Of a stretch of DNA of 64,000 nucleotides, positions 10,831 to 21,541 are shown in pieces. A program made the translations under genes and the position numbers. The notes under the pieces are model-generated. The model did no database searches. It worked only from the letters and a program-made list of their open reading frames with translations, and was not told the DNA's origin. The first letter of the stretch is position 1; the number at the start of each line of letters is the position of its first letter. This stretch comes from Pelobates cultripes (taxonomy: Eukaryota > Chordata > Amphibia > Anura > Pelobatidae), in assembly GCA_933207985.1 (NCBI GenBank), contig OW240914.1:283342581-283406580 (forward strand), in the 5' to 3' direction.

Positions 10831-11018
10831 TTAAAGGGACACTATAAGCACCCAGACCTTTTCATTTCATTGAAGTGGTCTGGGTGCAGTGACTCTGTCC
10901 CCTTAACCCTGCAATGTAAAACTTTGCAATTTTAGAGAAACTGCAATATTTACATTGCAGGGTTAAGTTTGCCTCTACCAGACAACCACTAGAGGAGCTT
11001 CTTGCAATTTCACAGAGT
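10831..11018. mobile_element. TTAA-type MITE, left part
   Basis: The left end is TTAAAGGGACACTATAAGCA. It is followed by CACCCAGACC...AAGTGGTCTGGGTG and CTGCAATGTAAA...TTTACATTGCAG hairpins. The right terminus is missing; the next MITE starts immediately after. Confidence 0.6.
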
Positions 11019-11555
11019 TTAAAGGACCACTATAGGGTCAGGAACACAAACATGTATTGCTGACGCTATAGTATTAAACACACCATCTAGCCCCCCTGAA
11101 TATACTAAAATCTTACTTTTATTCCAGTGTGCGGCTACTGTCTCTGCCGCTGATCTGCCTGCTTGGCTGACATCAGAAGTGATTCTTTCATAGGAGAGCA
11201 TCAGATTGGCTGAGACTGTCAAGGAGGCAGATTAGGGGCAGAGCCAGCACAAGCCAAACACAGCCCTGGCCAATCAACATCTCCTCATAGAGATGCATTG
11301 AATCCATGCATCTCTTTGAGGAAAGTTCAGTGTATCCATGCAATAGGAGGAGATACTGAATGTCAGTGCTGCACACTGTGGTAGCCATCTGAGGAGTGGC
11401 CACTTCAGTTGTCCCTAGGCTGTAATGTAAACACTGCCTTTTCTCTAAAAAGTCAGTGTTTACTGCAAAACGCCTGCAAGGAATGATTCTACTCACCACA
11501 ACATACAAAAAGCTGTAGTTGGTCTAGTGACTATAGTCAGTGGCCGTCCCTTTAA
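11019..11555. mobile_element. TTAA-flanked MITE, complete (family A)
   Basis: The unit runs from TTAAAGGACCACTATAGGGT to GACTATAGTCAGTGGCCGTCCCTTTAA, with TTAA at both ends. It shares its interior with the copy at 53140-53735 (TCAGGAACACAAACATGTATT, GGGGCAGAGCCAGCACAA, CACAGCCCTGGCCAATCA). TTAA duplication and an AGGR start fit the T2/Kolobok-type MITEs known in Xenopus; that assignment is from memory of the family. There is no coding content. Confidence 0.8.
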
Positions 11556-13019
11556 CATAGTGAAATGACTCTGGACATCCTCAAGCTGTGCATGAGGACG
11601 TCCAACGTCATAAAAAAAAAAAAAACATAGAAGGTTTGCATTCTTAACACTATAGTGTTCCTTTAATAACTGCATACAGATTACGTTAAACAGCTGCATA
11701 TTTAGCAATTTCCTGTCCCTTCCGGTTTCATTAGAAAACTGTTAATTCATTGGAAAACAGCAGTAGTTCCGCAACACTGTATCAATTTACACAGAATAAA
11801 TATTTGTAGTAAGTTCTGCAATGGGATGTTTTTCGTCATACAAATTTGAAAGCAATCACACCTCCAATCCAACATCATTTCACTGGACTTTCAACAAAAA
11901 TAGAAAAAAGTGCGAACCTGCCAATCTATTGATCCTTATAAAACTATTTGAATCATATTTCTCTTGATGCCAAAGCCAGACAAATACACATTATTTGAAT
12001 TAAGCCTCTAATAAGTTATATCTACTAGTAATTATCAAGGACAGAATTTGGAGTAGGGCACACATGGTCAACAAATACGGTGACCCTTTTTGCGGCCCAA
12101 GACAAACCATAGCAGCTAAATGTTATAAAAAACACATATTGGAGTTATGTATAGCAAATGTTGTGTTCACCACATATTAGGTTTTTATTTATGTATTTAT
12201 TCCCTTATTTACAGCAAAATATTTCTTCTGGCATTCTCGTGCAATAGGCTTTTTGTGACAATTATTTTTCGCCAGTGACAGATTGTCAGTTTTCTGTAAC
12301 CAGTACACTACTTTCATGGTCTAACTTTTTTGCTTAATGTGCACAAATCTTTCCAACTGAAAATTTGTTTTTCTTAGTAATATTATTAATTTGTCTTATT
12401 TTGTCAAAGTAATCAAAGGTAAAATTAGAAATAAAAAAAATAAAAAAGAAGAGGACCAAAAAAATGCAAAATTGCAATAAAAAGAGGTAGAAAGACTGGA
12501 TATTTGGTATACTGTAGAAAAGGTTTAAAAAAAAAGATGATGTCAATGTATGAAGGTTGGCGTAACATGTTTAGACATAAAAAAGGCGCATGTGCACAAA
12601 GCTGGCGCAAACATGAAAGTGAGAACGACAAACCCTCCTTTAGCATATGTGGATATGGAGGTTGAATATGCTATATATGCTGGTTTTAGATTGGACAGCA
12701 ATAGTGTATGCGATTTGTGTAATTTTACATAATTTATTAGATATATCATTAGTTTAACTGTCACATTGTTTTCCTTTCAGGATAAATTGTTGCAGTTCTG
12801 AAATTCACGTGCTGAAAGTAGTTATTCAATAAATATTTTCAAGTTTACAAAACTAATTGTAAAAGTGTTTAAATCTATGGATATATACATTTTATGACGT
12901 GTATAATGATAACTGGATGTCTCATACTATGCATGCCTGAAAAACTGGACCATCCACAAAACCTTCAAGACAAGTGCCCTTCAAATCTGTCCATGGGGAA
13001 ATTAGCACAGGTGATTTAA
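11556..13019. other. no gene; AT-rich intron
   Basis: A poly(A)/poly(T)-rich stretch with short chance frames. A segment near 12550-12615 (GTATGAAGGTTGG, GTGCACAAAG) weakly resembles 2697-2755 and may be a very old repeat. Nothing else is supported. Confidence 0.5.
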
Positions 13020-13409
13020 TTAAAGGGTTACTCCAAGCCCGCTATTGAGGTTTGATGCCAGGAATACCCTGGCCTTGTTCCTCAGTAATGGGGCAAACCA
13101 TTTATTAACAGTTTTTCAGCTTATCTAGCTCCCTGCTGGGCTCCTGATCTGCTCTCATTGCTGGTGATGAGCATCCTCCTTCTGCAGAGGCTGAAAGCTG
13201 ACAGAGTCGCTATTCAGTGACTGAGAGAACAGAAGCCAGCTTGGAACTCAAGTCCTGGCCTGGCTGATGACACCCCATGATGCGGCCATGCGGTTTAAAC
13301 TATGTATTTGAATCGTTTCACAGAGAAACACTGCACATACAAATTACAGGCACCATGGCCACTTCAAATCACTTAAGTGGTCATGATAGTGCTTGGAGTA
13401 CCCCGTTAA
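13020..13409. mobile_element. TTAA-flanked MITE, complete (CTCCAAGC family)
   Basis: Ends TTAAAGGGTTACTCCAAGC and GCTTGGAGTACCCCGTTAA are inverted repeats, and TTAA is present at both junctions. Related ends occur at about 2420 and 46876. No protein is encoded. Confidence 0.82.
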
Positions 13410-14575
13410 TGTCTCATTGGTTTTAAATACACTTAAACTCAGGTACAGATATAGCCAAAATTTTGGTTTATTGGCTAATCCTAAAGACAAGAACAATGCT
13501 AGACAACTGGTACAGTATTTTTACACACCGTAACGTGTGTCATAATTTCATTTAATCAGAATGTAAAATGTAAACATTTGAAAATGTGGATACGTCAGCA
13601 TATCATGGTAACCGTTGCTAAATAGTTATAGGGAAACAAATCTTTCTTTTTTCCAGATAATCAGAGTGAGAAGCCTCACTTAGATTAGGGCTGGAAAGTG
13701 AACTGCAAATGTACACAAGTTCTTGTCAATTATAGTTTGGCTTGCAAGAGAACTGCCAAATAAAGTCTGGCCTGCAGATGGCGCACAATAACTTAAATGT
13801 GAATTTCTATTCTGGATAATGAGTCAAGAATAGAAGTACTTTCCAGAGCTCTTTTACAGTTATTCTGCACATGTTTCTCAGCTGGTCCTCATTAAAAATG
13901 TAAGAGTATTTCTCCTTTCTGTTACTGGTGTCAGCTGGCACTGCTTCATGCTGTCTGAGCATGACATGCAGATATGTTGGTGATTGGTTTGCGGTTATTT
14001 ATCCATCTTCATTGCATGTTCGACGACCTCATTCTGCAAAACAGTAATTGGTATTAAATGATAGGGATTTTTGTGCTGTTTTCCCTGAGCGCCCGTGATA
14101 GGAAACTCATCCGCATGCAGTCCAGAGGACAGCTATTACTATATTGCAGAGTACACTCCTTAAAGCCACATGTCACTGCACTTAAAAGTATTTTGATCTA
14201 GACATACTAAGTGATCAAACGCCTCTAGAGACCAGACAACAAGCGGCAGCGGCCTACCGAAAGCCTGATGGAATGCAATCAAGAACAGTAAAGGTCTTAT
14301 ACATCTTCACAAATCCATGTCTGGGATGGAAAATATTTGAACCTCTGATGCATCATAAGGATCACTTCCATCTATCACACAATTTAAAACATAGATACAC
14401 TATTTTTTTTTAATGGTACAAACTTAATGGTAAACACCAAAGATACTACAGTTTAATGCAGTGGTTTTCGTGCAAAATGTGTGTCCTTGTCGGAGATCAC
14501 TTCAATGTTGAACTGTATTTTTGTATTTCTAATGCTAGAATAATGTTTATTAAAAAAAAAAAAAAAAAAAAATTT

Positions 14576-14609
<34 letters not shown>

Positions 14610-14988
14610 CCATGATTTACAAACATAATAAATAAAAATCTATCTTAAATCGGATAATATGCTATCCAAAACTGTTGCATTAGCGTTGGCTGGGAGGTAA
14701 ATGGGGCACAGTGTAGACAACTGAGCCCTGTGTTATGGCATGAATCTCAAAAATGGTGTCCAGAGAAGCAGGCCAGCCCACTGAGGGCCCAACCATGCAA
14801 AGAGCACGGTTTCAGAGATCCCTGCAGGGTTCTAGAGCCCTGAGTGCAGGATGATGTGCTTCCGCTATGCTTTTTGGGGACAGTTCCCTGGTGTCTCCAA
14901 AAGCAAGACACCAGGTGACAAAGCCTGGGCAGGACCTGAAAATCAGGGTGGTTGGGAGGACGCCTCGAGCATCCTCAGCAGTGATACA
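13410..14988. other. no gene; spacer with poly(A) and (AAT)n
   Basis: A poly(A) run and about ten AAT units lie at 14550-14607. Between 14690 and 14980 the sequence is more GC-rich and may be an old repeat, but I could not place it. No coding frame is supported. Confidence 0.5.
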
Positions 14989-15384
14989 ACTCAGCACTCT
15001 AAGCAGATACAGAAGGTATATACAGCCATCAAAACATGCCCTGAGATTTAAGCTTTCTTGAATTTAGAACATTCTTGCACTAGGTGTGTTGGAAAATGGA
15101 AAAACAGATTTCTATTGGAAACAGCTTCTAAAGAAGGGGGGGAGGAGTCACAGTTAAGAAAATGAACAAATCAATAGTTAAATATGGGCTAGGAACTCCA
15201 AGTCCATTAGATTTGTCAAGATATAACCAGAATGACAATGTAATGGCCATTTCCTTCCTTACAGTCATGTTTCTGGGGATGCCATGTGTGCAGATGGTGA
15301 CAAGTTGATAAGTCAGTGTTTAATAACTGTCACCTCAAAACTATTTTTTAACCCTTTAAGGATGGAGGCAATTGTACAGGAATG

Positions 15385-15447
<63 letters not shown>

Positions 15448-15836
15448 GGATATAATCCTGATGAAAGTCCTGAAGTAGGACTGAAACGTCGATTTTTTTA
15501 AGAAGACTGAATAAAAGTTAATTTTTACTGAATCCATTAGTGCAACCTTTTGATATAATCAGTAGGATACTTGAAGCCCTGGGAGTGCACCCGGTCTGGG
15601 AACTGGAGTTTGAGTGCAAGGTACAGTGTTCTTATCTTTACATATATATATATTTGTTCATTTTCTTAACTGTGACTCCTCCCCCCCTTCTTTAGAAGCT
15701 GTTTCCAATAGAAATCTGTTTTTCCCATTTTCCAACACACCCTAGTGCCAGAATGTTCTAAATTCAAGAAAGCTTAAATCTCAGGGCATGTTTTGATGGC
15801 TGTATATACCTTCGGTATCTGCTTAGAGTGCTGAGT
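14989..15836. repeat. large inverted repeat, 182-184 bp arms around a (TA)n core
   Basis: Arm 14989-15170 and arm 15653-15836 are near-identical reverse complements. Matching parts include ACTCAGCACTCTAAGCAGAT, TCAAAACATGCCCTGAGATT, TTCTATTGGAAACAGCTTCT and GGAGTCACAGTTAAGAAAAT. The 482-base spacer holds a (TA)n tract at 15386-15444 and a repeat segment with GTCCTGAAGTAGGACTGAAACG and GGGAGTGCACC. The high arm identity implies a recent origin or gene conversion. No coding content. Confidence 0.88.
15386..15444. repeat. (TA)n microsatellite, about 28 units
   Basis: An uninterrupted TA tract inside the spacer of the large inverted repeat. A shorter AT tract at 15836-15859 abuts the outer edge of the right arm. 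Confidence 0.95.
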
Positions 15837-15859
15837 ATATATATATATATATATATATA

Positions 15860-16909
15860 AAAAAAAAAGAAAGAGATTTTACTAATTATATTTTGGGAAA
15901 TCTTCCTGACAACCCAGACAGTCCCCCTGCAGGCAATCTGTCAATCATGCCGATCTGAGTCATGTGATTGTGGTGCCATCACATGACGCAGATTGTCAGG
16001 ATTGTCAGGCAGTACCCCCGATAGTCTTTGCCATCAGAAGGTATATGCTGGCTGCCGTGACAGCCTGATCGTTAGGCTGTACTATGCCTAATAATACTAT
16101 TTTTGGATATCAAATACTTGCTCTGCTTGGGTTGTAATTTAATATTTATTTGATAGTGTGGTTTACCACGCACTAACTAGTAAAGACCGCTAGACTAATG
16201 AAGATCTAAATAGATTAAAATAATCTCACTGTGTCTTGAGGAGTAGAAAATGTGCGTTCTACACGCGCACTTTGAGGAAGGACGTGCTTGTCATTGGCAG
16301 TCTTATGGTACAGCATTCTGCAAAACATTTATTTTATGAAAAAAACAAAGATTTGAGCATGCAAAAAATACAGCATATTAATAAGGCCAAAACATCAAAT
16401 ACATTAAAATAATATTGGTGCTGGGATTGTACCTTTAAGCTAAAGTTGTTTTCATGCCTACAGCATCCCTTCAAGTAAACCAATAGAGTATTTACTTTTG
16501 CAAACCCTTAGCTTGTTGGGCAATGTGTACATAAAAAGTACAAACTTATATCTAGAGATATGTTTATCTAGATTCATTAACATTCTTTCCACTCTCTACA
16601 AAATAAATACATTCTGAATTCAATACATTGTTAAAAATAATACACTAAACACTAACTACAGGTCTGATTTTCTGGAAATTGCTAAATCTTTTCCATTAAC
16701 TGGAAACAAAGAAAGAAGTCTGATCAGATCTCGTGGGAATATAAAGCTACAGTCAGTTTAATTCTGGGACTCAATGTTATTTTAATGAGGACAGCAGAGG
16801 TGCTATCAGGTTTGTAATTCACAGCTTAATCCAATTGACTCCACCTACATAGCTGCCAGGTTGAGTTAGTATTTATATTCTTCCTGTAAGCCCAGAAGAA
16901 TTCTGCCTG
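15860..16909. other. no gene; AT-rich intron
   Basis: No coding frame, RNA gene or clear repeat is seen before the target duplication of the LTR element at 16910. Confidence 0.5.
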
Positions 16910-16914
16910 CCATC

Positions 16915-17748
16915 TGTCACGTGCGTGGGCTATAGGCCCAGCCGAGACAGTGGGGGGAGTGTGGAAGTGACAGGGTTAATGACACCAGACCCCTGGTTAC
17001 CTGTTGCTAGTCCCAGCAACCACTCAATTAACCCCTGCAATCCCTTCTACACTATCCCCCTTAGTACTACTGCCACCACCAAGACTTTTAAACCCGGGCG
17101 TCTTAGGTTACCCCACACACAGGAGAATTATAGTATCACAGTTCTACTTTTACTGATAAAACATATATAGTTAACCCCTTTTGGTAACGTGTTTACCTGA
17201 GCTTTCCTCTGGAGAGTGAAGCTCATAGAGAACAGAGACACAAGCTGATTAAGTAAACATTTAATCTGACAAAAAGGATTCACAGTGCTGAGTACAAAAT
17301 ACAGAAATAAATGACATACAGATAACAAATTGCAAAACAGTACATAAAATAAAATAGGAGAAAACACAAGAAATTCCTTACATATATTTACCCCATATAG
17401 AATTCTTGTGGGAGTCTTAGATGGTATAGATCTCCTAGAAGTTACTGACAAAAGAAAAATGAATAACTGACTTCCCTGGATAGTCCAACACCCTCATATA
17501 TCTAAACTAGTTGTTTCTCAGTGGGCAGACCCCTGGGGGGGGATCAGAGGGGGCTGGTCTGGCAGTCTATTGCCCACTCTATGAAATTCCTTGTGTCCAG
17601 CTCTGGTGATGGCTATCTAGATGTTTTATGGTCTAGGCCTGGTGCAAGATCAAAGACCACAATAAATGTCATCCCAAGGTTTACAAAAAAACTACTCTTA
17701 ACATATATAAACACACATCAAACACCAACTCATGCTTTTGGCATGACA
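16915..17748 (-). repeat. 3' LTR of the Gmr1-like element
   Basis: 834 bp, starting TGTCACGTGCGTGGGC and ending TTTTGGCATGACA on the plus strand. It is nearly identical to 20705-21536. Because the element reads on the minus strand, this is the downstream LTR. The polypurine tract abuts it at 17749. Confidence 0.93.
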
Positions 17749-17760
17749 CCTCCCCCTTAA
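17749..17760 (-). other. polypurine tract of the Gmr1-like element
   Basis: On the minus strand TTAAGGGGGAGG directly precedes the 3' LTR, as expected for the plus-strand primer of an LTR retrotransposon. Confidence 0.8.
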
Positions 17761-17794
17761 GATGGTGGACAGAAAAATGCAGCCACAGGCCGAT

Positions 17795-19906
17795 TTATCT
17801 GTCTACCATTAACCCTCTAGTTGCCGAGACAGGCCATCTGCATTCCCATGCAAGCTGCCCTTTTTTTTGCTGGGCAGTGAAATTATACTGTTGGAGGATA
17901 GGGCTCCAATGGAGCAGTTTACCATGGTTACCTGTCACCTGCAGCAGGTTGTGATCAGTCCATACCACAGCTACATCCTCAAACATGCCTGATTTGCCTG
18001 TTTCAATTTCCCATCGATCTCTGGTAACATCCCTTAAACCACACCCACTGCGCTCATGTAGTAGCTGTAAAGGGAAGAAACCAATGGATTTCTGCAGCAC
18101 TCCCCGGTAAGCACACAAAAAAGCAGACAGAGAACCCTCCCAGGATAGATGTGCTGTATCAACACCCATCACCTCTTTCATTTTGCGGTCTGTCTGCTGG
18201 GCTTGTTGCACTATCAGACTCTGAACCTTTGGTTCACAATCAGAAGGTTGCTTAGGTGTATGCGTGAGTTGTGATAAACTGACAAGGTTCCTGGTTCCTC
18301 CAACAGTATGTTTCCCTGCAGCCATCCTTCCTGGACCCACAGGCTGAGTCTGTCTGTGCCCCTCACTTTCACTCGAGGTCATCACACATACAGAACTTTG
18401 GAAACTGGCTAAGCCTGCCGCAGAGTAAAGCTCACACACCCTCTGCCCTCCCTCATAGCCTCGCTGTCCCTTCACATTTTTACCCACCACATCACATACA
18501 TCTGCTTCAGGCACATATTGGCACATATATTCATTCAGCCCCCTCTCGCTGGAAGGCTTTTCCCATACATTTTCACAGGACACATTTGACCCCCCTTGAT
18601 CAGATACAGAATTTTGCACACACTCACATAATTTCTTCTCCAGGGCAGGCCCTCCTCTCACAATCTCACATAGCACCTCAGACTGTCCTGCTGCAGCCCT
18701 GACCCACTGTTGACTTGTTACCACTGCGACTAGTGGTACACATGCCTGGCTCTCACTTTCCTCCTCCCCCTTACTCTCTGACATCCCAGCCTCACAGTAT
18801 TTTGATACAGGCACATCACTACTCACCCCTATCTCACATTTGGTAGACATCACTGGTTCAGTTACAGGTAGATATTTATCCACACCCTGCTCTCCCTCCC
18901 AGCAATCACACTTCACAATGTCTCCCAAAGTTTCACACAATACCTTAGGTGGAGCAGTCAGCCCTTCTGGCTTACAAACAGTGTCCGCTGGAGCATAGTG
19001 ACAGAGCATCCTGCCCAAATCATTCCCCAACAGAACATTAACAGGTATATCCTCTGAAATCCCCACTTCCCGCAAACCTTTTCCCGCACCCCAATCAAGG
19101 TACACACGTGCCAAGGGCACAGCGGGGCGTACACCCCCAATTCCTTTGATGGACATGGTCCTTCCAGGGATTATGTCCTCCGTATTCACCACTTCAGGTC
19201 GCACCAGGGTGAAGGAAGCTCCAGAATCTCTCAGTCCCATGGTCACTCGGTCACCCACAATTACACTCTGCAGGTTATCCTCTCGTTTCCCCACAGACCC
19301 ACCCACAAGCAATACTGATGGTGCCCCTCCACGGGCTGGTGAGGGCATATTCCTAGTGGGGCAAGTCCTGCTCAGATGACCAATCTGGTTGCATCGAAAA
19401 CAACGGCGGGCATCTGACTCACTTGACATAGCCCCGGCTACGCTGGCAGTCGGCGGTGAAGTTCTCACTGCAGATCTTACAAGTGGTGTTTGAACTGTAG
19501 CTTCTCTCCAGGTCGAAGTAGCAGCTGACACAAGTCCACGCCTGGATGTGGGTGCATGGATGTCGGCATAGTCATCTGCCAGTTCTGCAGCAGCCCTAGC
19601 ATTTTTTGGCTTTCTTTCCAAAATCCACTCTCGTACATTAGGGCTCCGGGTCTGCAAGAACTGCTCTAGGACCAGTAAGTCATTAAGGGCTTCATAGGTA
19701 GTAGCTTGTACTCCTGTTACCCATTGCCGGAACGTGGTTTCTAATTGTGCAACATATAGAATGCAGCTGGATGATGGGCATTGCTGCATACTCCTAAACT
19801 TTTTCCTGTAAGACTCAGGAGTAAGGTTAAAAGTTTTTTGCAATGCAGATTTGATTGCCTCATAGTTGTTATCAGTCTCTGGGGGAAGGGACACAAACAC
19901 ATCCAA
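17795..19906 (-). pseudogene. Gmr1-like gag-protease frame with integrase and RNase H remnants
   Basis: This 703-codon frame begins inside gag. Residues about 31-115 are a SCAN-like capsid region (ESYRKKFRSMQQ, DLLVLEQFLQTRSPNVREWI, ARAAAELADDYAD). Residues 169-182 are a CX2CX4HX4C zinc knuckle (CFRCNQIGHLSRTC). An aspartic-protease motif (GLRDSGASFTLV) is near 225-235. The middle part is long and of low similarity to anything I know. Near the end an integrase scrap (FLCAYRGVLQKSIGFFPLQL) is followed by an RNase H scrap (WTDHNLLQV, GKLLHWSPILQQYNFT). The natural RNase H end continues in another frame (HGNADGLSRQLEG, then stop), so there is a small indel near 17850. RT and most of integrase are deleted. 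The real gag start lies upstream, beyond the frameshift near 19990. Confidence 0.85.
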
Positions 19907-19929
19907 GGCTTTCCCTTTCAGTTGTGGAG

Positions 19930-20499
19930 TTAAATATCTGCCCCACTGGTCTGAGGGTAGTTGATGCTGCCTGCATACTTTCTCAAAACTTTTAAAAATA
20001 CATCCAAATCTGTCCCTTCTTCGAGGGAAGGAAAATCATCCTTACGGAGCCTACGTGTGCTGGACTCTGATGCATTGCTGTTCAGTGAGGACTGAAGGGT
20101 AAATTGCAGTTTAGCAAGTTCCAGCTCATGTCTCCTTTGTGCCTCCCTTTCGGCTAGCCTCTCTGCAGATTCCCTTTCTGCAGCCTGCTGTTGGATCATC
20201 ACCTGCAGGGCCTCCTGAGGATTTGCAGCCATCAGTTGCCGAAATAAATCAGTTGAGCAAATGTCCTTAATCTTTTGAGGGGTACAACCACCAGGCATTT
20301 CAGTAAGCAACACTCCTGCAGTAGTAGGGAGCTCGGTAACCCTTTCAGTGTCCGTCTCTGGCTGCAAAATATGGTTGTCAGCCTCCACAAGGTCAGCAAT
20401 AAGTTGTGCCTTATTTTTGCCAAAAGTTGGTAAATTCTTTTCTTGGCACAACAATTCCAAGGCCTCTTTTGATTGTTTGCGATAGGCCTCCATATTCAC
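19930..20499 (-). pseudogene. N-terminal gag of the Gmr1-like element (SAP-like)
   Basis: A 189-codon frame starts MNMEAYRKQSKEALELLCQE, 206 bases inside the 5' LTR, so this ATG is the likely gag start. Residues about 8-42 look like a SAP-type motif (LELLCQEKNLPTFGKNKAQL). A long charged helix follows (QQQAAERESAERLAEREAQR). The frame leaves the gag reading near 19990 at a T5A4 run and ends in a stop. The downstream frame continues the gag sequence, so a single-base indel separates the two. Confidence 0.82.
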
Positions 20500-20684
20500 A
20501 AATAGGATAGAGAAAGAAAAACAAAAGATGGGAGGGGAGAACTGTTTTGCACTTTGTATGTATTTTAAATCAGCACTGAGCTTGGTCTTTGGAAATTACA
20601 CAAAAACAAGTATGCAATTTCTTTTAGTGCTAAGACCCCCTTTACAGGTAAAATCTAGCAAGCACTAAAAATCTCTAAATATAT

Positions 20685-20701
20685 CCCACTAGCTGCCGCC
20701 A
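20685..20701 (-). other. candidate primer-binding site
   Basis: Three bases inside the 5' LTR, the minus strand reads TGGCGGCAGCTAGTGGG. The TGG start fits the complement of a tRNA 3' CCA end. I cannot name the tRNA. Confidence 0.5.
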
Positions 20702-20704
20702 GTT

Positions 20705-21536
20705 TGTCACGTGCGTGGGCTATAGGCCCAGCCGAGACAGTGGGGAGAGTGTGGAAGTGACAGGGTTAATGACACCAGACCCCTGGTTACCTGTTGCTAG
20801 TCCCAGCAACCACTCAATTAACCCCTGCAATCCCTTCTACACTATCCCCCTTAGTACTACTGCCACCACCAAGACTTTTAAACCCGGGCGTCTTAGGTTA
20901 CCCCACACACAGGAGAATTCTAGTATCACCGTTCTACTTTTACTGATAAAACATATATAGTTAACCCCTTTTGGTAACGTGTTTACCTGAGCTTTCCTCT
21001 GGAGAGTGAAGCTCATAGAGAACAGAGACACAAGCTGATTAAGTAAACATTTAATCTGACAAAAAGGATTCACAGTGCTGAGTACAAAATACAGAAATAA
21101 ATGACATACAGATAACAAATTGCAAAACAGTACATAAAATAAAATAGGAGAAAACACAAGAAATTCCTTACATATATTTACCCCATATAGAATTCTTGTG
21201 GGAGTCTTAGATGGTATAGATCTCCTAGAAGTTACTGACAAAAGAAAAATGAATAACTGACTTCCCTGGATAGTCCAACACCCTCATATATCTAAACTAG
21301 TTGTTTCTCAGTGGGCAGACCCCTGGGGGGATCAGAGGGGGCTGGTCTGGTAGTCTATTGCCCACTCTATGAAATTCCTTGTGTCCAGCTCTGGTGATGG
21401 CTATCTAGATGTTTTATGGTCTAGGCCTGGTGCAAGATCAAAGACCACAATAAATGTCATCCCAAGGTTTACAAAAAAACTACTCTTAACATATATAAAC
21501 ACACATCAAACACCAACTCATGCTTTTGGCATGACA
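20705..21536 (-). repeat. 5' LTR of the Gmr1-like element
   Basis: 832 bp, nearly identical to 16915-17748. Differences seen: GGGGGG/GGGGAG early on, ATTATAG/ATTCTAG, CACAGTT/CACCGTT, a 2-G length change in the G-run near 21326, and GGCAG/GGTAG. It should carry the promoter in minus orientation. Confidence 0.93.
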
Positions 21537-21541
21537 CCATC

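Larger units (their letters stand above)
16910..21541 (-). mobile_element. Gmr1-like Ty3/gypsy LTR retrotransposon, internally deleted, young
   Basis: Two LTRs (16915-17748, 20705-21536) bound a 2956-bp interior on the minus strand. A perfect 5-bp duplication CCATC lies at 16910-16914 and 21537-21541. The ends are TGTCA...TGACA. By eye the LTRs differ at four bases plus one 2-bp indel in about 832 bp, so the insertion is young. The interior carries gag with SAP-like, SCAN-like and zinc-knuckle regions and a protease site, then only scraps of integrase and RNase H. The integrase scrap comes before RNase H, and the RNase H end sits just before the polypurine tract. That is the order of Gmr1-like elements, not of ordinary Ty3 elements. 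It cannot encode its own RT or integrase. Confidence 0.88.

Noticed and set aside
17795..19906. Host SCAN-zinc-finger gene
   Set aside because: The SCAN-like and CCHC parts sit inside an element with paired LTRs, polypurine tract and target duplication.
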